Shown: positions 26,921 to 34,552, counted from the stretch's first letter. The stretch is 64,000 nucleotides of DNA from SNAP01 sp049671745 (GCA_049671745.1 JBATVL010000074.1:24892-88891), one strand, 5' to 3'. Notes: generated from the letters alone by a model not told the origin. Translations and numbers: made by a program.

Positions 26921-27964
26921 ATGATGAGTAAAGTTGCAGTAGTTATTTTAAATTGGAATGGAAGAGATTTATTAGAGAGATACTTACCATCAGTATGTAA
27001 AAATACTAATAATAAGTTGGCTAGAATTTATGTTGCTGACAATGCTTCTACTGATGATTCTGTAGCTTTTGTAAAGGAGACTTATCCTGATTTAGAAATT
27101 ATACAACTTGATGAAAATCATGGTTTTGCTGGAGGTTACAATAAGGCTCTAGCTGCTTTAAAGGAGAAATATTTTGTGTTGTTGAATTCAGATGTAGACG
27201 TTGCTCCTAAATGGGTAGAACCTATTCTCGAACAAATGGAGGCTGATGCTTCTATTGCAGCAGCACAGCCTAAAATTCTTTCTGATAGAGATCGTTCTTC
27301 TTTTGAATATGCAGGTGCTTGTGGTGGTTTTATCGATTATTTAGGATTTCCTTTTTGTAGAGGTCGTGTACTTGATAATCTTGAGAAAGACAATGGTCAG
27401 TATGATTCTACTATAGATGTATTTTGGTGTTCTGGAGCTGCACTTTTTATTCGTGCAGAATTATATAAGAAAGTAGGAGGATTAGATGCTAAGTTTTTCG
27501 CCCATATGGAAGAGATTGATCTGTGCTGGCAATTAAATTCTATGGGGTATAAACTTATTTGTGAGCCTCGTTCTACGGTTTATCATTTTGGAGGTGCTAC
27601 TTTAGATTATAATAACCCTCGTAAGTTGTATCTTAATTTCAGAAACTCACTTCTGATGATGTATAAGAATCTTCCTGCTAATAAATTATTTTATATAATG
27701 TTTAAACGTATGCTTCTTGATGGAGTAGCGGCTGTAAAATTCCTTTTGAAATTTGAATTTTTGAATTTTAAGGCTGTTTGGAATGCACATATAGATTTTT
27801 ACAAAATGGTACCAGCATATAAATTATCTAGAAAGCAAGTTCAGGCAAACTCAAGTATAATAAGCTTTTATACTGTTATTACTAAATCTATGGTTTGGTT
27901 ATATTACTTCAAAAGAGAAAGATCTTTCTCTGATTATTCTAAATATTTTCGTACTCGCAATTAA
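26921..27964 (+). CDS. Family 2 glycosyltransferase
   Basis: A 347-residue inverting GT-A glycosyltransferase. Motifs: VVILNWNGRD at the N-terminus, VADNASTDDS, NHGFAGGYNKAL, the metal-binding NSDVDV (89-94), and later FFAHMEEIDLCWQL, which resembles the catalytic ED region of rhamnosyltransferase-like members. The C-terminal third is basic with hydrophobic stretches that could touch the membrane. It probably adds a sugar to LPS, capsule or another surface glycan, in keeping with the acyltransferases upstream. Either of two adjacent Met codons may start the protein. Confidence 0.9.
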   Translation: MMSKVAVVILNWNGRDLLERYLPSVCKNTNNKLARIYVADNASTDDSVAFVKETYPDLEIIQLDENHGFAGGYNKALAALKEKYFVLLNSDVDVAPKWVEPILEQMEADASIAAAQPKILSDRDRSSFEYAGACGGFIDYLGFPFCRGRVLDNLEKDNGQYDSTIDVFWCSGAALFIRAELYKKVGGLDAKFFAHMEEIDLCWQLNSMGYKLICEPRSTVYHFGGATLDYNNPRKLYLNFRNSLLMMYKNLPANKLFYIMFKRMLLDGVAAVKFLLKFEFLNFKAVWNAHIDFYKMVPAYKLSRKQVQANSSIISFYTVITKSMVWLYYFKRERSFSDYSKYFRTRN

Positions 27965-27977
27965 ACCTTTATCTTTG
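27947..27977 (+). promoter_or_regulatory. Candidate promoter of the ECF sigma operon
   Basis: TTTC at 27947-27950 and TATCTTTG at 27970-27977 are separated by 19 nt, close to TTTG-N19-TAnnTTTG. It overlaps the end of the glycosyltransferase gene. A transcript starting near 27984 favours the internal ATG at 28017. Confidence 0.5.
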
Positions 27978-28016
27978 CTGATAGTCAAATAATTGAATGT
28001 TCAATTTTTAGAATAT

Positions 28017-28562
28017 ATGCAAGATAAAGAAATATTTGAATTGTTTAACAATCCTTCTACTCGTGAAGAGGCGTTTAAACTGATAGTTAAGAACTATCAG
28101 GAGAGGTTGTATTGGCATATTCGAAAGATTGTCATTTCGCACCACGATACAGATGATGTATTGCAAAATACTTTTGTTAGAGTGTGGAAAGGACTTAATA
28201 ATTTTCGTTGGGATGCTGCTCTTTATACATGGATGTATAGAATTGCTACTATTGAGTCGATTTCTTTTCTTGAAGAGAAAAAAAGAAAAACTTTTGGTAC
28301 TGGTGACGATATTGAAGATATTTTACTTCGAAATCTAAAAGCTGATGAATACTTTGATGGAGATATAATTCAGATGCAGCTGCAAAAAGCGATTGTGAAA
28401 TTACCTGGTAAACAACGTATTGTCTTTAATATGAAATATTTTGATAGTATGAAGTATACTGAAATGGCTGAGATTCTTGAAACATCTGTTGGTGCTTTAA
28501 AGGCTTCTTACCATCATGCAGTTAAAAAGATAGAAGAAACACTTAGATTAGAGGAGGTTTAA
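28017..28562 (+). CDS. RNA polymerase ECF-type sigma factor
   Basis: A 181-residue sigma-70 family factor from ATG 28017; an upstream ATG at 27993 lies only about 10 nt after the predicted transcription start. Region 2 includes YWHIRKIVISHHDTDDVLQNTFVRVWKGL, with the core-binding and -10 recognition helices (seen in parts). Region 4 has the helix-turn-helix YTEMAEILETSVGALKASYHHAVKKI. No region 3 is present, as usual for ECF factors. It is followed after 2 nt by a single-span membrane protein and then a Spy-like protein, the layout of an envelope-stress regulon. Confidence 0.92.
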   Translation: MQDKEIFELFNNPSTREEAFKLIVKNYQERLYWHIRKIVISHHDTDDVLQNTFVRVWKGLNNFRWDAALYTWMYRIATIESISFLEEKKRKTFGTGDDIEDILLRNLKADEYFDGDIIQMQLQKAIVKLPGKQRIVFNMKYFDSMKYTEMAEILETSVGALKASYHHAVKKIEETLRLEEV

Positions 28563-28564
28563 CA

Positions 28565-28963
28565 ATGAGTGATATAGATGATAAATATAAGGATAATAAT
28601 CCTTTTAAAATGCCAGATAATTATTTTGAAGGCTTTGCTGATAAAGTAATGGATAAAATACATGAGGATGAAGATTTAAAGACGAATCCTGTTAATGTTT
28701 TTAAGACCTATTTTTGGATGGCAGCTACATTTATTTTTATTTTTGGTATAGGAAGATTAATTATTCCTATGGTACTTGATCCGTCTGAGAAGATACAAAC
28801 TCAGGCTAGTCAAACTATTGCTAAGTTTGATTCAAGTACATATAATACAGATATTTTTGATGAAGATTTAGATTTAGAAGTTGATTTAACTGATGAGCAG
28901 ATAATAGAGTATCTTGCTGAACAGGATATTGATGATAGTTATTTAGTAGCTGAACTTAAATAA
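28565..28963 (+). CDS. Single-pass membrane protein downstream of the ECF sigma factor (anti-sigma candidate)
   Basis: A 132-residue protein with a charged N-terminal part (NPFKMPDNYFEGFADKVMDKI), one transmembrane segment (FKTYFWMAATFIFIFGIGRLIIPMV, about 46-70) and an acidic extracytoplasmic tail. No zinc-binding anti-sigma motif is seen. Its position directly after the sigma gene, and the N-in topology, suggest an anti-sigma or accessory role; this is inference. Such proteins follow ECF genes in many Bacteroidales. Confidence 0.7.
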   Translation: MSDIDDKYKDNNPFKMPDNYFEGFADKVMDKIHEDEDLKTNPVNVFKTYFWMAATFIFIFGIGRLIIPMVLDPSEKIQTQASQTIAKFDSSTYNTDIFDEDLDLEVDLTDEQIIEYLAEQDIDDSYLVAELK

Positions 28964-28969
28964 ATAGAT

Positions 28970-29428
28970 ATGAAAAGGATATATATATTAATATTTCTAT
29001 TGTTTTCTGTTGTGAGTCTTATGGCTCAATCAGGAAAAAGAAATGAGATGCATAAACAAATAGAGTCACATAAAGTGAGCTTTATTACTCAGAAATTGGA
29101 TTTAACACCTGAAGAAGCTCAGCTATTCTGGCCTTTATATAATGAGATGCAGAAGAAAAAACATGAGTTAAATGTCAAAATGAATTCTATTCATGGATGT
29201 TGTAAATCTAAGAATAAAGACATATGCTCTGATAAGGAGATTTTGGCTAAGTGTGATTCTATTTTAGATTGTGAAAAGGCTTTTGTCGATTTGAAAATAG
29301 AGTATTTTAATAAGTATAAAAAAAATCTTTCTGCTCAAAAAGTCCATAAATTACTTAATATTGAGAAAGATTTTAATAGAAGGTTGCTTAGAAGATTAAG
29401 AAAAGGTCGTGGTCATTATAAAAAATAA
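28970..29428 (+). CDS. Periplasmic Spy/CpxP-like protein
   Basis: A 152-residue exported protein with signal MKRIYILIFLLFSVVSLMA. The mature part is helical and basic, with TQKLDLTPEEAQLFWPLYNE, corresponding to the LTxxQ-type motif of Spy/CpxP periplasmic chaperones, and a Cys cluster (GCCKSKNKDICSDKE). It ends in an arginine-rich tail. As the third gene of the sigma operon it is a candidate sensor or effector of envelope stress. A strong terminator follows. Confidence 0.75.
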   Translation: MKRIYILIFLLFSVVSLMAQSGKRNEMHKQIESHKVSFITQKLDLTPEEAQLFWPLYNEMQKKKHELNVKMNSIHGCCKSKNKDICSDKEILAKCDSILDCEKAFVDLKIEYFNKYKKNLSAQKVHKLLNIEKDFNRRLLRRLRKGRGHYKK

Positions 29429-29466
29429 GTTTTATTTTTGATATATTGATAGTGTTTTATAGCATC

Positions 29467-29502
29467 TTCCCCTTTGGTAGATTGACTAAGGGGGAATCTT
29501 TT
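29467..29502 (+). terminator. Terminator of the ECF sigma operon
   Basis: TTCCCCTTTGGT / ACTAAGGGGGAA forms a 12-bp stem with two G-T wobbles and is followed by TCTTTTT. Confidence 0.8.
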
Positions 29503-29668
29503 TATCTTTTTCTTGTGTTAAATGTATTACTTTATTTATTCTTGAAAAAAAGTAATTTTCTAAAAGCTTGATAATCTTTAAGATGAAAAAAACTTGTTCG
29601 TTTTCCAAAAAAAAACTCTTTGTATTGTTTGGTAGCTAAAAGATTTATACTACTTTTGTAAGCACAAC

Positions 29669-29757
29669 GGAGAGATGGGTGAGTGGCTGAAACCACCAGT
29701 TTGCTAAACTGACGTACGGAGCAATTTGTACCGGGGGTTCGAATCCCCCTCCCTCCG
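29669..29757 (+). tRNA. tRNA-Ser(GCU)
   Basis: An 89-nt class II tRNA. The anticodon loop is TTGCTAA inside CAGTT...AACTG, giving anticodon GCU. The long variable arm is ACGTACGGAGCAATTTGTAC and the T arm is GGGGGTTCGAATCCCCC. The acceptor GGAGAGA / TCCCTCC has one A-C mismatch at the fifth pair. CCA is not encoded. Confidence 0.93.
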
Positions 29758-29790
29758 CAATTTTTAAAACAAATTATTGATTATCTATTT

Positions 29791-29865
29791 CGGGGTGTAG
29801 CGCAGCTCGGTTAGCGCACCTGCTTTGGGAGCAGGGGGTCCCAGGTTCGAATCCTGGTACCCCGA
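29791..29865 (+). tRNA. tRNA-Pro(UGG), copy 1
   Basis: 75 nt. The anticodon stem CTGCT / AGCAG holds the loop TTTGGGA with anticodon UGG, and the T arm is CCAGGTTCGAATCCTGG. The acceptor CGGGGTG / TACCCCG ends with a G-T wobble. The D loop reads CAGCTCGGTTAGCGC. CCA is not encoded. Confidence 0.96.
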
Positions 29866-29897
29866 CGAAATAGAAGAAAGATATTTAATGATTTGTT

Positions 29898-29972
29898 CGG
29901 GGTGTAGCGCAGTCCGGTTAGCGCACCTGCTTTGGGAGCAGGGGGTCCCAGGTTCGAATCCTGGTACCCCGA
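29898..29972 (+). tRNA. tRNA-Pro(UGG), copy 2
   Basis: Identical to copy 1 except in the D loop, which reads CAGTCCGGTTAGCGC. It is followed at once by a hairpin terminator. Confidence 0.96.
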
Positions 29973-29979
29973 CAATATA

Positions 29980-30010
29980 AAAGCTTTGAGTTTACTCAAA
30001 GCTTTTTTTT
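29980..30010 (+). terminator. Terminator after tRNA-Pro copy 2
   Basis: AAAGCTTTGAG / CTCAAAGCTTT with a TTTA loop and eight T. Almost the same sequence follows tRNA-Pro copy 3. Confidence 0.9.
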
Positions 30011-30248
30011 GTATATATATATTTCTACTTTTAGAATATTAGTGATTGTGTGATATATTAATAGTATGAAGTGATTTTATTTTAAAATCTAAATTACTGA
30101 TTGTAAGCGGTGTATTATCATTTGTTCATATTTCTTTGAAAATAATCGCTGAAAAGTTTGCTGCGTATGCTTTTTTAGCTACTTTTGTCAACGCAATAGA
30201 GAGCTACTTAATACTAGTTATTTAGATAGTTTAATATTTACACTTGTT

Positions 30249-30323
30249 CGGGGTGTAGCGCAGCCCGGTTAGCGCACCTGCTTTGGGAGCAGGGGGTCCC
30301 AGGTTCGAATCCTGGTACCCCGA
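30249..30323 (+). tRNA. tRNA-Pro(UGG), copy 3
   Basis: Identical to copies 1 and 2 except in the D loop (CAGCCCGGTTAGCGC). It lies about 275 nt after copy 2 with its own terminator, so it was duplicated together with its 3' flank. Confidence 0.96.
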
Positions 30324-30330
30324 CAACATA

Positions 30331-30360
30331 AAAGCTTTGAGTTTTCTCAAGGCTTTTTTT
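30331..30360 (+). terminator. Terminator after tRNA-Pro copy 3
   Basis: AAAGCTTTGAG / CTCAAGGCTTT with a TTTT loop and seven T; a near copy of the terminator at 29980. Confidence 0.88.
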
Positions 30361-30508
30361 GTATATCTATTTTTCCCTTATTTAATTTAAAATATACATT
30401 TTATAAAGTTAGTTGTAATTATCTGCTCATATTATATACCTATATATATGGATATTGTATGAACAGTGCTAAAATATTGATTAGTGTATTGGTATTTTAC
30501 ATTAAGGA

Positions 30509-30650
30509 TTTTGTATGATGATTAACATGCCGTATGTTTGTAATGTTGTTTTAGGTTATTTATAAGGGCAAATGAATTAGTGGTTTTGTTGTGTTTATAA
30601 AGGGGATAAAGAGAGTTTGAACTTTAATTAGTTCAAACTCTCTTTTATTT
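30509..30650 (+). ncRNA. Candidate small RNA ending at an orphan terminator
   Basis: A perfect hairpin GAGAGTTTGAAC / GTTCAAACTCTC followed by TTTTATTTT (30609-30650) has no gene upstream for nearly 300 nt. Before it, TTTTG (30509-30513) and TATGTTTG (30533-30540) form a Bacteroidota-like promoter pair with about 19 nt between. A transcript of about 100 nt from near 30548 to 30650 is predicted. There is no reading frame of note and no known RNA family was recognised. Direction is inferred from the T tract. Confidence 0.35.
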
Positions 30651-30717
30651 TAATAACATTCTACTTATCCTCTCGTACATATCATATGTACTTTTTTTAT
30701 AAATATATTAGAAAAAG

Positions 30718-30766
30718 TTTGTCGTTCGCGATATAATTTGTATGTTTGTAGCGTTAACGACACAAA
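30718..30766 (+). promoter_or_regulatory. Promoter and possible operator of ohr
   Basis: TTTG (30718-30721), 19 nt, then TATGTTTG (30741-30748) is an excellent Bacteroidota promoter. GTCGTT at 30721-30726 and AACGAC at 30757-30762 form an inverted repeat spanning it, and CGTTAACG (30752-30759) is a palindrome near the expected start site. OhrR binding here is an inference from the neighbouring regulator gene. Confidence 0.65.
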
Positions 30767-30799
30767 TGAGTTGTTTTAAATGAATTAAAATATAAAGCT

Positions 30800-31213
30800 A
30801 TGAACGTAATTTATAAAACTAGAGTTGAAGTTAAAGGTGGAAGAAATGGTCATGTAAAAAGTGATGATGGTATTATTGATCTTGATGTAAGAATGCCTAA
30901 GGAAATGGGCGGTGCTGAGAGTGGATATACTAATCCAGAACAACTTTTTGCTGCAGGATATTCTGCTTGTTTCGATGGTGCTTTGAATTTAGTAGCTCGT
31001 CAAGATAGAATCAAAATAAAAGATACTGTAGTAGCTGTAACTATCGGTTTTGGTGAAAAAGAAGATGGTTTTGGACTTTGCGCTAAGATAGAGGTGCATA
31101 TACCAAATATTGAAAAAGATGTAGCTGAAGATTTGATGAAGAAAGCTCATCAAGTTTGCCCATACTCTAAAGCGACTCGTGGAAATATAGATGTTGAATT
31201 AGTTTTAGTATAA
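30800..31213 (+). CDS. ohr: Organic hydroperoxide resistance peroxiredoxin
   Basis: A 137-residue OsmC/Ohr-family thiol peroxidase that reduces organic and fatty-acid hydroperoxides. The two redox cysteines are Cys57 (AAGYSACFDGAL) and Cys120 (HQVCPYSKATRGNI), with the conserved Arg31 region (DVRMPKEMGG) and Glu48 (NPEQLFAAG). Length and the VCPYSKATRGN motif are diagnostic of Ohr rather than OsmC. It sits upstream of its likely regulator ohrR, with its own terminator between them. Confidence 0.96.
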   Translation: MNVIYKTRVEVKGGRNGHVKSDDGIIDLDVRMPKEMGGAESGYTNPEQLFAAGYSACFDGALNLVARQDRIKIKDTVVAVTIGFGEKEDGFGLCAKIEVHIPNIEKDVAEDLMKKAHQVCPYSKATRGNIDVELVLV

Positions 31214-31277
31214 GATAAAAGTAACTGATTTATATCAGTCTTTGTTAACCGTGTTTATATATTAGTTTTGTCGAGAT

Positions 31278-31310
31278 GGCTATGTTGATTTTTCAGCATA
31301 GCCTTCTTTA
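31278..31310 (+). terminator. Terminator between ohr and ohrR
   Basis: GGCTATGTTGA / TCAGCATAGCC with one mismatch and a T loop, followed by TTCTTTA. It makes ohr a separate mRNA. Confidence 0.75.
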
Positions 31311-31325
31311 TTCGATTTGCTTGAG

Positions 31326-31341
31326 TATCTTTGTTGCGCAA
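31326..31341 (+). promoter_or_regulatory. Possible -7 box and palindrome before ohrR
   Basis: TATCTTTG (31326-31333) fits the -7 consensus, and the 8-bp palindrome TTGCGCAA (31334-31341) follows directly, near the expected transcription start. It could be an autoregulatory site. No good -33 box is seen. Confidence 0.4.
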
Positions 31342-31356
31342 AAAAAATGAATAATT

Positions 31357-31797
31357 ATGAGTTTCGATCAATTAAAATTAGATAATCAATTGTGTTTCCC
31401 TTTATATGCTGCTTCACGATTAATAATTAGGAAGTATCAACCATTTCTTGATAAATTAGGAATTACTTATCCTCAATATCTTGTTTTAATGGTTTTATGG
31501 GAGACAGACGCATTACCTGTTAATGATATTGCAAAGAAACTGATTCTAAATACTAATACGATTACTCCACTTTTAAAAAGAATGGAGAAATTAGATATTG
31601 TTTCTCGTCAGCGATCTTCTGAGGATGAGAGAAAGGTCGTTGTTAAACTGACCCTAAAAGGTCATGAGATGGAACAAGATGCGTCTATTATTCCTATTGA
31701 GCTTGGAGCTAACCTTACTTGTGGAAATATGGAGCTTAAGGATTTGCATGATTTAAAAGAGAGATTACAAAATTTTATTGATAGTATAGAGATATAG
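31357..31797 (+). CDS. ohrR: MarR-family organic peroxide sensor OhrR
   Basis: A 146-residue winged-helix repressor. The reactive cysteine is Cys13 in QLCFPLYAASR, the OhrR signature. GITYPQYLVLMVLWE, the DNA-recognition region LILNTNTITPLLKRMEKL and the wing RQRSSEDERKV are all as in OhrR. A second cysteine at about 122 (LTCGNMELKD) would suit a two-Cys mechanism like that of Xanthomonas OhrR; this is inference. It normally represses ohr until oxidised by organic hydroperoxide. Confidence 0.94.
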   Translation: MSFDQLKLDNQLCFPLYAASRLIIRKYQPFLDKLGITYPQYLVLMVLWETDALPVNDIAKKLILNTNTITPLLKRMEKLDIVSRQRSSEDERKVVVKLTLKGHEMEQDASIIPIELGANLTCGNMELKDLHDLKERLQNFIDSIEI

Positions 31798-31934
31798 AAA
31801 TATTGTGTAAAACTATATTAATTATCTTTTCGTTTTTTATATATTCTTTACTGATGATTTTCTCTTGATTGATTAAGTTTGTGAATGTAAAGTAAATTCA
31901 TAATGTCTTATTAATAATTCCTAATTAAAATAAG

Positions 31935-31942
31935 TACATTTG
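31935..31942 (+). promoter_or_regulatory. Possible -7 box of the queCDE operon
   Basis: TACATTTG matches TAnnTTTG, 46 nt before the queC start. The -33 region (TTAT) is weak. I looked for a preQ1 riboswitch in the leader and saw none. Confidence 0.4.
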
Positions 31943-31987
31943 TATCCTTAACGGAATTGATGTATTTAATTCTAAATTTAATATCAC

Positions 31988-32668
31988 ATGAAAGCAATAG
32001 TATTATTATCAGGAGGTTTAGACTCGGCAGTAGCTCTTTATTTAGCTAAGTCGAAAGGGTATGAAGTGTATGCACTTTCTTTTTCTTATGGACAGAAACA
32101 TACAAAGGAGCTTGAATTTGCAGCTAATCTTGCAAAAAAAGCAGGAGCTAAGGAGCATAAGATTGTTAATCTTGCTTTAAATTCTTGGGGAGGTTGTTCT
32201 CTTACTGATGATAGTATGGAGGTTCATGATGGTAATACTGATCGTTCCGAAATTCCTAACACTTATGTACCAGCTCGTAATATGGTATTTCTTTCTGTAG
32301 CAGCTTCTTATGCTGAGGCTACTAAAGCTCAGGATATTTTTATTGGTGTGTCTCAGGTTGATTATTCTGGTTATGTTGATTGTCGTCAAGAGTTTCTTGA
32401 TGCTATGGAAAAAGCTATTAATCAAGGTACTGAACTTGCTGTTGAGCAAAAGAAACCTATTATGATTCATGCTCCTTTTATTAATATGACTAAGGCACAG
32501 GAGATTAAGATTGGACTTGAACTTGGTATGGATTTCTCTGATACTTGGACTTGTTATAAAGGTGATGATAAAGCGTGTGGCATTTGCGATTCTTGTCTCT
32601 TGCGTTTAAAAGCTTTTGATGAAGCAGGAATGTCTGATCCTTTAGAATATCAAATAATTAAGAAATAA
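31988..32668 (+). CDS. queC: 7-cyano-7-deazaguanine (preQ0) synthase
   Basis: A 226-residue ATP-dependent enzyme that converts 7-carboxy-7-deazaguanine and ammonia to preQ0. The PP-loop motif LSGGLDSAVAL (7-17) and the C-terminal zinc cysteines 189, 197, 200 and 203 (CYKGDDKACGICDSC) are present. Its stop codon overlaps the queD start (TAATG), so translation is probably coupled. First gene of queCDE; folE (48126) provides the upstream pterin step. Confidence 0.97.
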   Translation: MKAIVLLSGGLDSAVALYLAKSKGYEVYALSFSYGQKHTKELEFAANLAKKAGAKEHKIVNLALNSWGGCSLTDDSMEVHDGNTDRSEIPNTYVPARNMVFLSVAASYAEATKAQDIFIGVSQVDYSGYVDCRQEFLDAMEKAINQGTELAVEQKKPIMIHAPFINMTKAQEIKIGLELGMDFSDTWTCYKGDDKACGICDSCLLRLKAFDEAGMSDPLEYQIIKK

Positions 32669-33240
32669 TGATAATAAGAAAGCAATTTAAATTCGAGGGT
32701 GCTCATATTGTTCGTAATTGCTCGTCTCATCGTTGTCGTGAGAATATACATGGACATTCATATATAGTTGAAGTCTTTATTACTTCTGATAAACTTGATA
32801 GAGGTTATATGGTGATGGATTTTACCCTTCTTGATAAAGTAAAAGAGCTTGTTGATTCTTTTGATCATTCTTATTCTTTATGGGATGTGGAAGATTCTGA
32901 ACTTAAATCTTTCGTATGTAAATATAATTCAAGAGTTGTTGAAATGCCGGTATCTCCTTCTGCTGAAGGCTATGCTTTGCTTTTGGCTTATATAACTGAT
33001 AAAATCATTAAAAACACCGAAAGAGCTAACGATGAAGGTAATGTGAAATTAGAATCAGTAAGAGTTCATGAAACGGCTACCGGATATGCTGAAGCGTTTG
33101 TTGAGGATTTCCATATGGTTGATTTTAATCTTGAAGATATTAATTTTTCTGATGCTATTCAGGATGAGTGGAAAGATAGACAATGGTGGCATAATCTTAT
33201 TGCTGAAAAAATATTTACTAATAAGTGTTTAGAAAAATAA
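32668..33240 (+). CDS. queD: 6-carboxy-5,6,7,8-tetrahydropterin synthase
   Basis: A 190-residue QueD. The zinc and active-site pieces are His13 (GAHIVRNC), Cys23 (HRCRENIHGHSY), His28 and His30, and later VRVHETATGYAEAF. It is longer than the classical enzymes of about 120-140 residues, with extra sequence around ELVDSFDHSYSLWDVEDSELKS and at the C-terminus, as in other Bacteroidota members. It acts on dihydroneopterin triphosphate from FolE. It abuts queC and queE. Confidence 0.94.
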   Translation: MIIRKQFKFEGAHIVRNCSSHRCRENIHGHSYIVEVFITSDKLDRGYMVMDFTLLDKVKELVDSFDHSYSLWDVEDSELKSFVCKYNSRVVEMPVSPSAEGYALLLAYITDKIIKNTERANDEGNVKLESVRVHETATGYAEAFVEDFHMVDFNLEDINFSDAIQDEWKDRQWWHNLIAEKIFTNKCLEK

Positions 33241-33241
33241 T

Positions 33242-34045
33242 ATGGCTAAATTATTTTTATCAGAAGATGGAGTCTTCCCTATTATAAAAGATCATAATGG
33301 GAATTTACTTAAAGATGAACTTGGTACTGATTTACAAGTGGCTGGAACTATACAAGGAGAGGGGAAATTGGTTGGTGTTCCTTCTTTATTTGTTAGATTA
33401 GCAGGTTGTAATTTGCGTTGTCAATGGAATCTGTCTGATGGTGGAATATCTACCTGTGATACCTCTTATGCTAATGATGGTACAGGTTTTTCTACTTGGC
33501 ATGAGGTTAAAGAGGTGGTGGATGTTGTTATTAATAATTTAGATAATATTAGTCATGTTGTAATTACTGGAGGAGAGCCTCTTTTGCAAAAGGATTCTCT
33601 TATTGAATTTTGTAGATTATTGAAATCTAAGAAAAATATTCATATTACTATTGAAACGAATGGTACTATTGAAGCAGGCCCTTTAGATGAGTTTATAGAT
33701 CTTTACAGTGTCTCTCCTAAGTTGTCTAATGCTGTTGTTGTTAAGTCTGGACAGTTGCCTTTATATGATGTGCAATCGTTTATTGATTCTGTAAGAAGAT
33801 CCTCTAATAAGGATCTTCAGATTAAATTTGTTGTTTCTGATTATTCTGAGGAAGATAAAATAAGAAATTTCCTAGATAAATTTATTAATTGGAATGATGA
33901 AGATATAATGATTATGCCTGCCGGAACAACTAATGAAATACTTCATCGTTCTTCAAAACCTGCTTTAGCTATTGCTGTTAAGAATGGATGGAGATTTACT
34001 TCTCGTTTACATATCACTCTTTTTGGAGATAAAAGGAAGGTTTAG
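33242..34045 (+). CDS. queE: 7-carboxy-7-deazaguanine synthase with an expanded radical-SAM cluster motif
   Basis: A 267-residue radical-SAM enzyme of preQ0 synthesis. The N-terminus has TIQGEGKLVGVPSLFVRLAGCNLRC. The cluster cysteines are Cys56, Cys60 and Cys72, that is CX3CX11C instead of CX3CX2C: nine extra residues (NLSDGGIST) stand between the W and the CDT of the usual C-x-W-CDT. VITGGEPLLQ follows, then IETNGT and SVSPKLSN. Operon context makes the assignment firm. Variant spacing is known in QueE (for example CX14CX2C in Burkholderia). Confidence 0.94.
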   Translation: MAKLFLSEDGVFPIIKDHNGNLLKDELGTDLQVAGTIQGEGKLVGVPSLFVRLAGCNLRCQWNLSDGGISTCDTSYANDGTGFSTWHEVKEVVDVVINNLDNISHVVITGGEPLLQKDSLIEFCRLLKSKKNIHITIETNGTIEAGPLDEFIDLYSVSPKLSNAVVVKSGQLPLYDVQSFIDSVRRSSNKDLQIKFVVSDYSEEDKIRNFLDKFINWNDEDIMIMPAGTTNEILHRSSKPALAIAVKNGWRFTSRLHITLFGDKRKV

Positions 34046-34048
34046 TAA

Positions 34049-34543
34049 TTAAATATCTTCCTCGTCGTTGAATTTATCATGCTTTATATATACTTGTCTG
34101 TCTATTGCTTGTTCTAATGCAATAAAAGATTCTGTTTTTGCTATTCCTGGTATATTCTGAAGTGTATTAATAAGTACATTCATTAAGTGTTGATGATTTT
34201 TGCATAGAAGTTTTATAAGAAAAGTATAATTACCTGTTATAAAATGGCATTCTACTACTTCTGGTATTTCATTTATTTCTTTGACTACAGTTTTATACTT
34301 GTGTGCGTGATCTAATGTTACTCCAATAAATGCGCATACATTGAATCCAAGAGCTTTAGGTTTTATATTAAAACTAGAGCCTTCAACGATTCCAGCATCT
34401 TCCATTTTCTTTACTCTTTGATGAATTGCGGCACCTGAGATACCGCATTCTCTTGCAATTTCTAGAAAAGGAATTCTTGCATTTTTTATAAGGTATGATA
34501 GAATTTTTCTATCTACGTTGTCTATTTGTATCTTGTTTTCCAT
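34049..34543 (-). CDS. Lrp/AsnC-family transcriptional regulator
   Basis: A 164-residue Lrp-type regulator. The N-terminal helix-turn-helix is IDNVDRKILSYLIKNARIPFLEIA...GISGAAIHQRVKKMEDAGIVEG. The C-terminal RAM ligand-binding domain carries GVTLDHAHK, EVVECHFITGNYTFLIKLLCKN and IPGIAKTESFIALEQAI. It likely senses an amino acid and controls metabolism globally or locally. It is convergent with queE, with 3 nt between stops, and lies 10 nt after the TetR-like gene. Confidence 0.92.
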   Translation of the reverse strand: MENKIQIDNVDRKILSYLIKNARIPFLEIARECGISGAAIHQRVKKMEDAGIVEGSSFNIKPKALGFNVCAFIGVTLDHAHKYKTVVKEINEIPEVVECHFITGNYTFLIKLLCKNHQHLMNVLINTLQNIPGIAKTESFIALEQAIDRQVYIKHDKFNDEEDI

Positions 34544-34552
34544 AAATATTTT

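Noticed and set aside
29811..29999. 62-codon minus-strand frame rich in Arg/Gly/Pro
   Set aside because: It runs across the tRNA-Pro genes and repeats itself (LGPPAPKAGAL, WDPLLPKQVR), a typical antisense artefact of duplicated tRNAs.
31800..31987. preQ1 riboswitch before queC
   Set aside because: No C-rich loop plus A-rich tail pseudoknot pattern was found; the leader holds only a possible -7 box.
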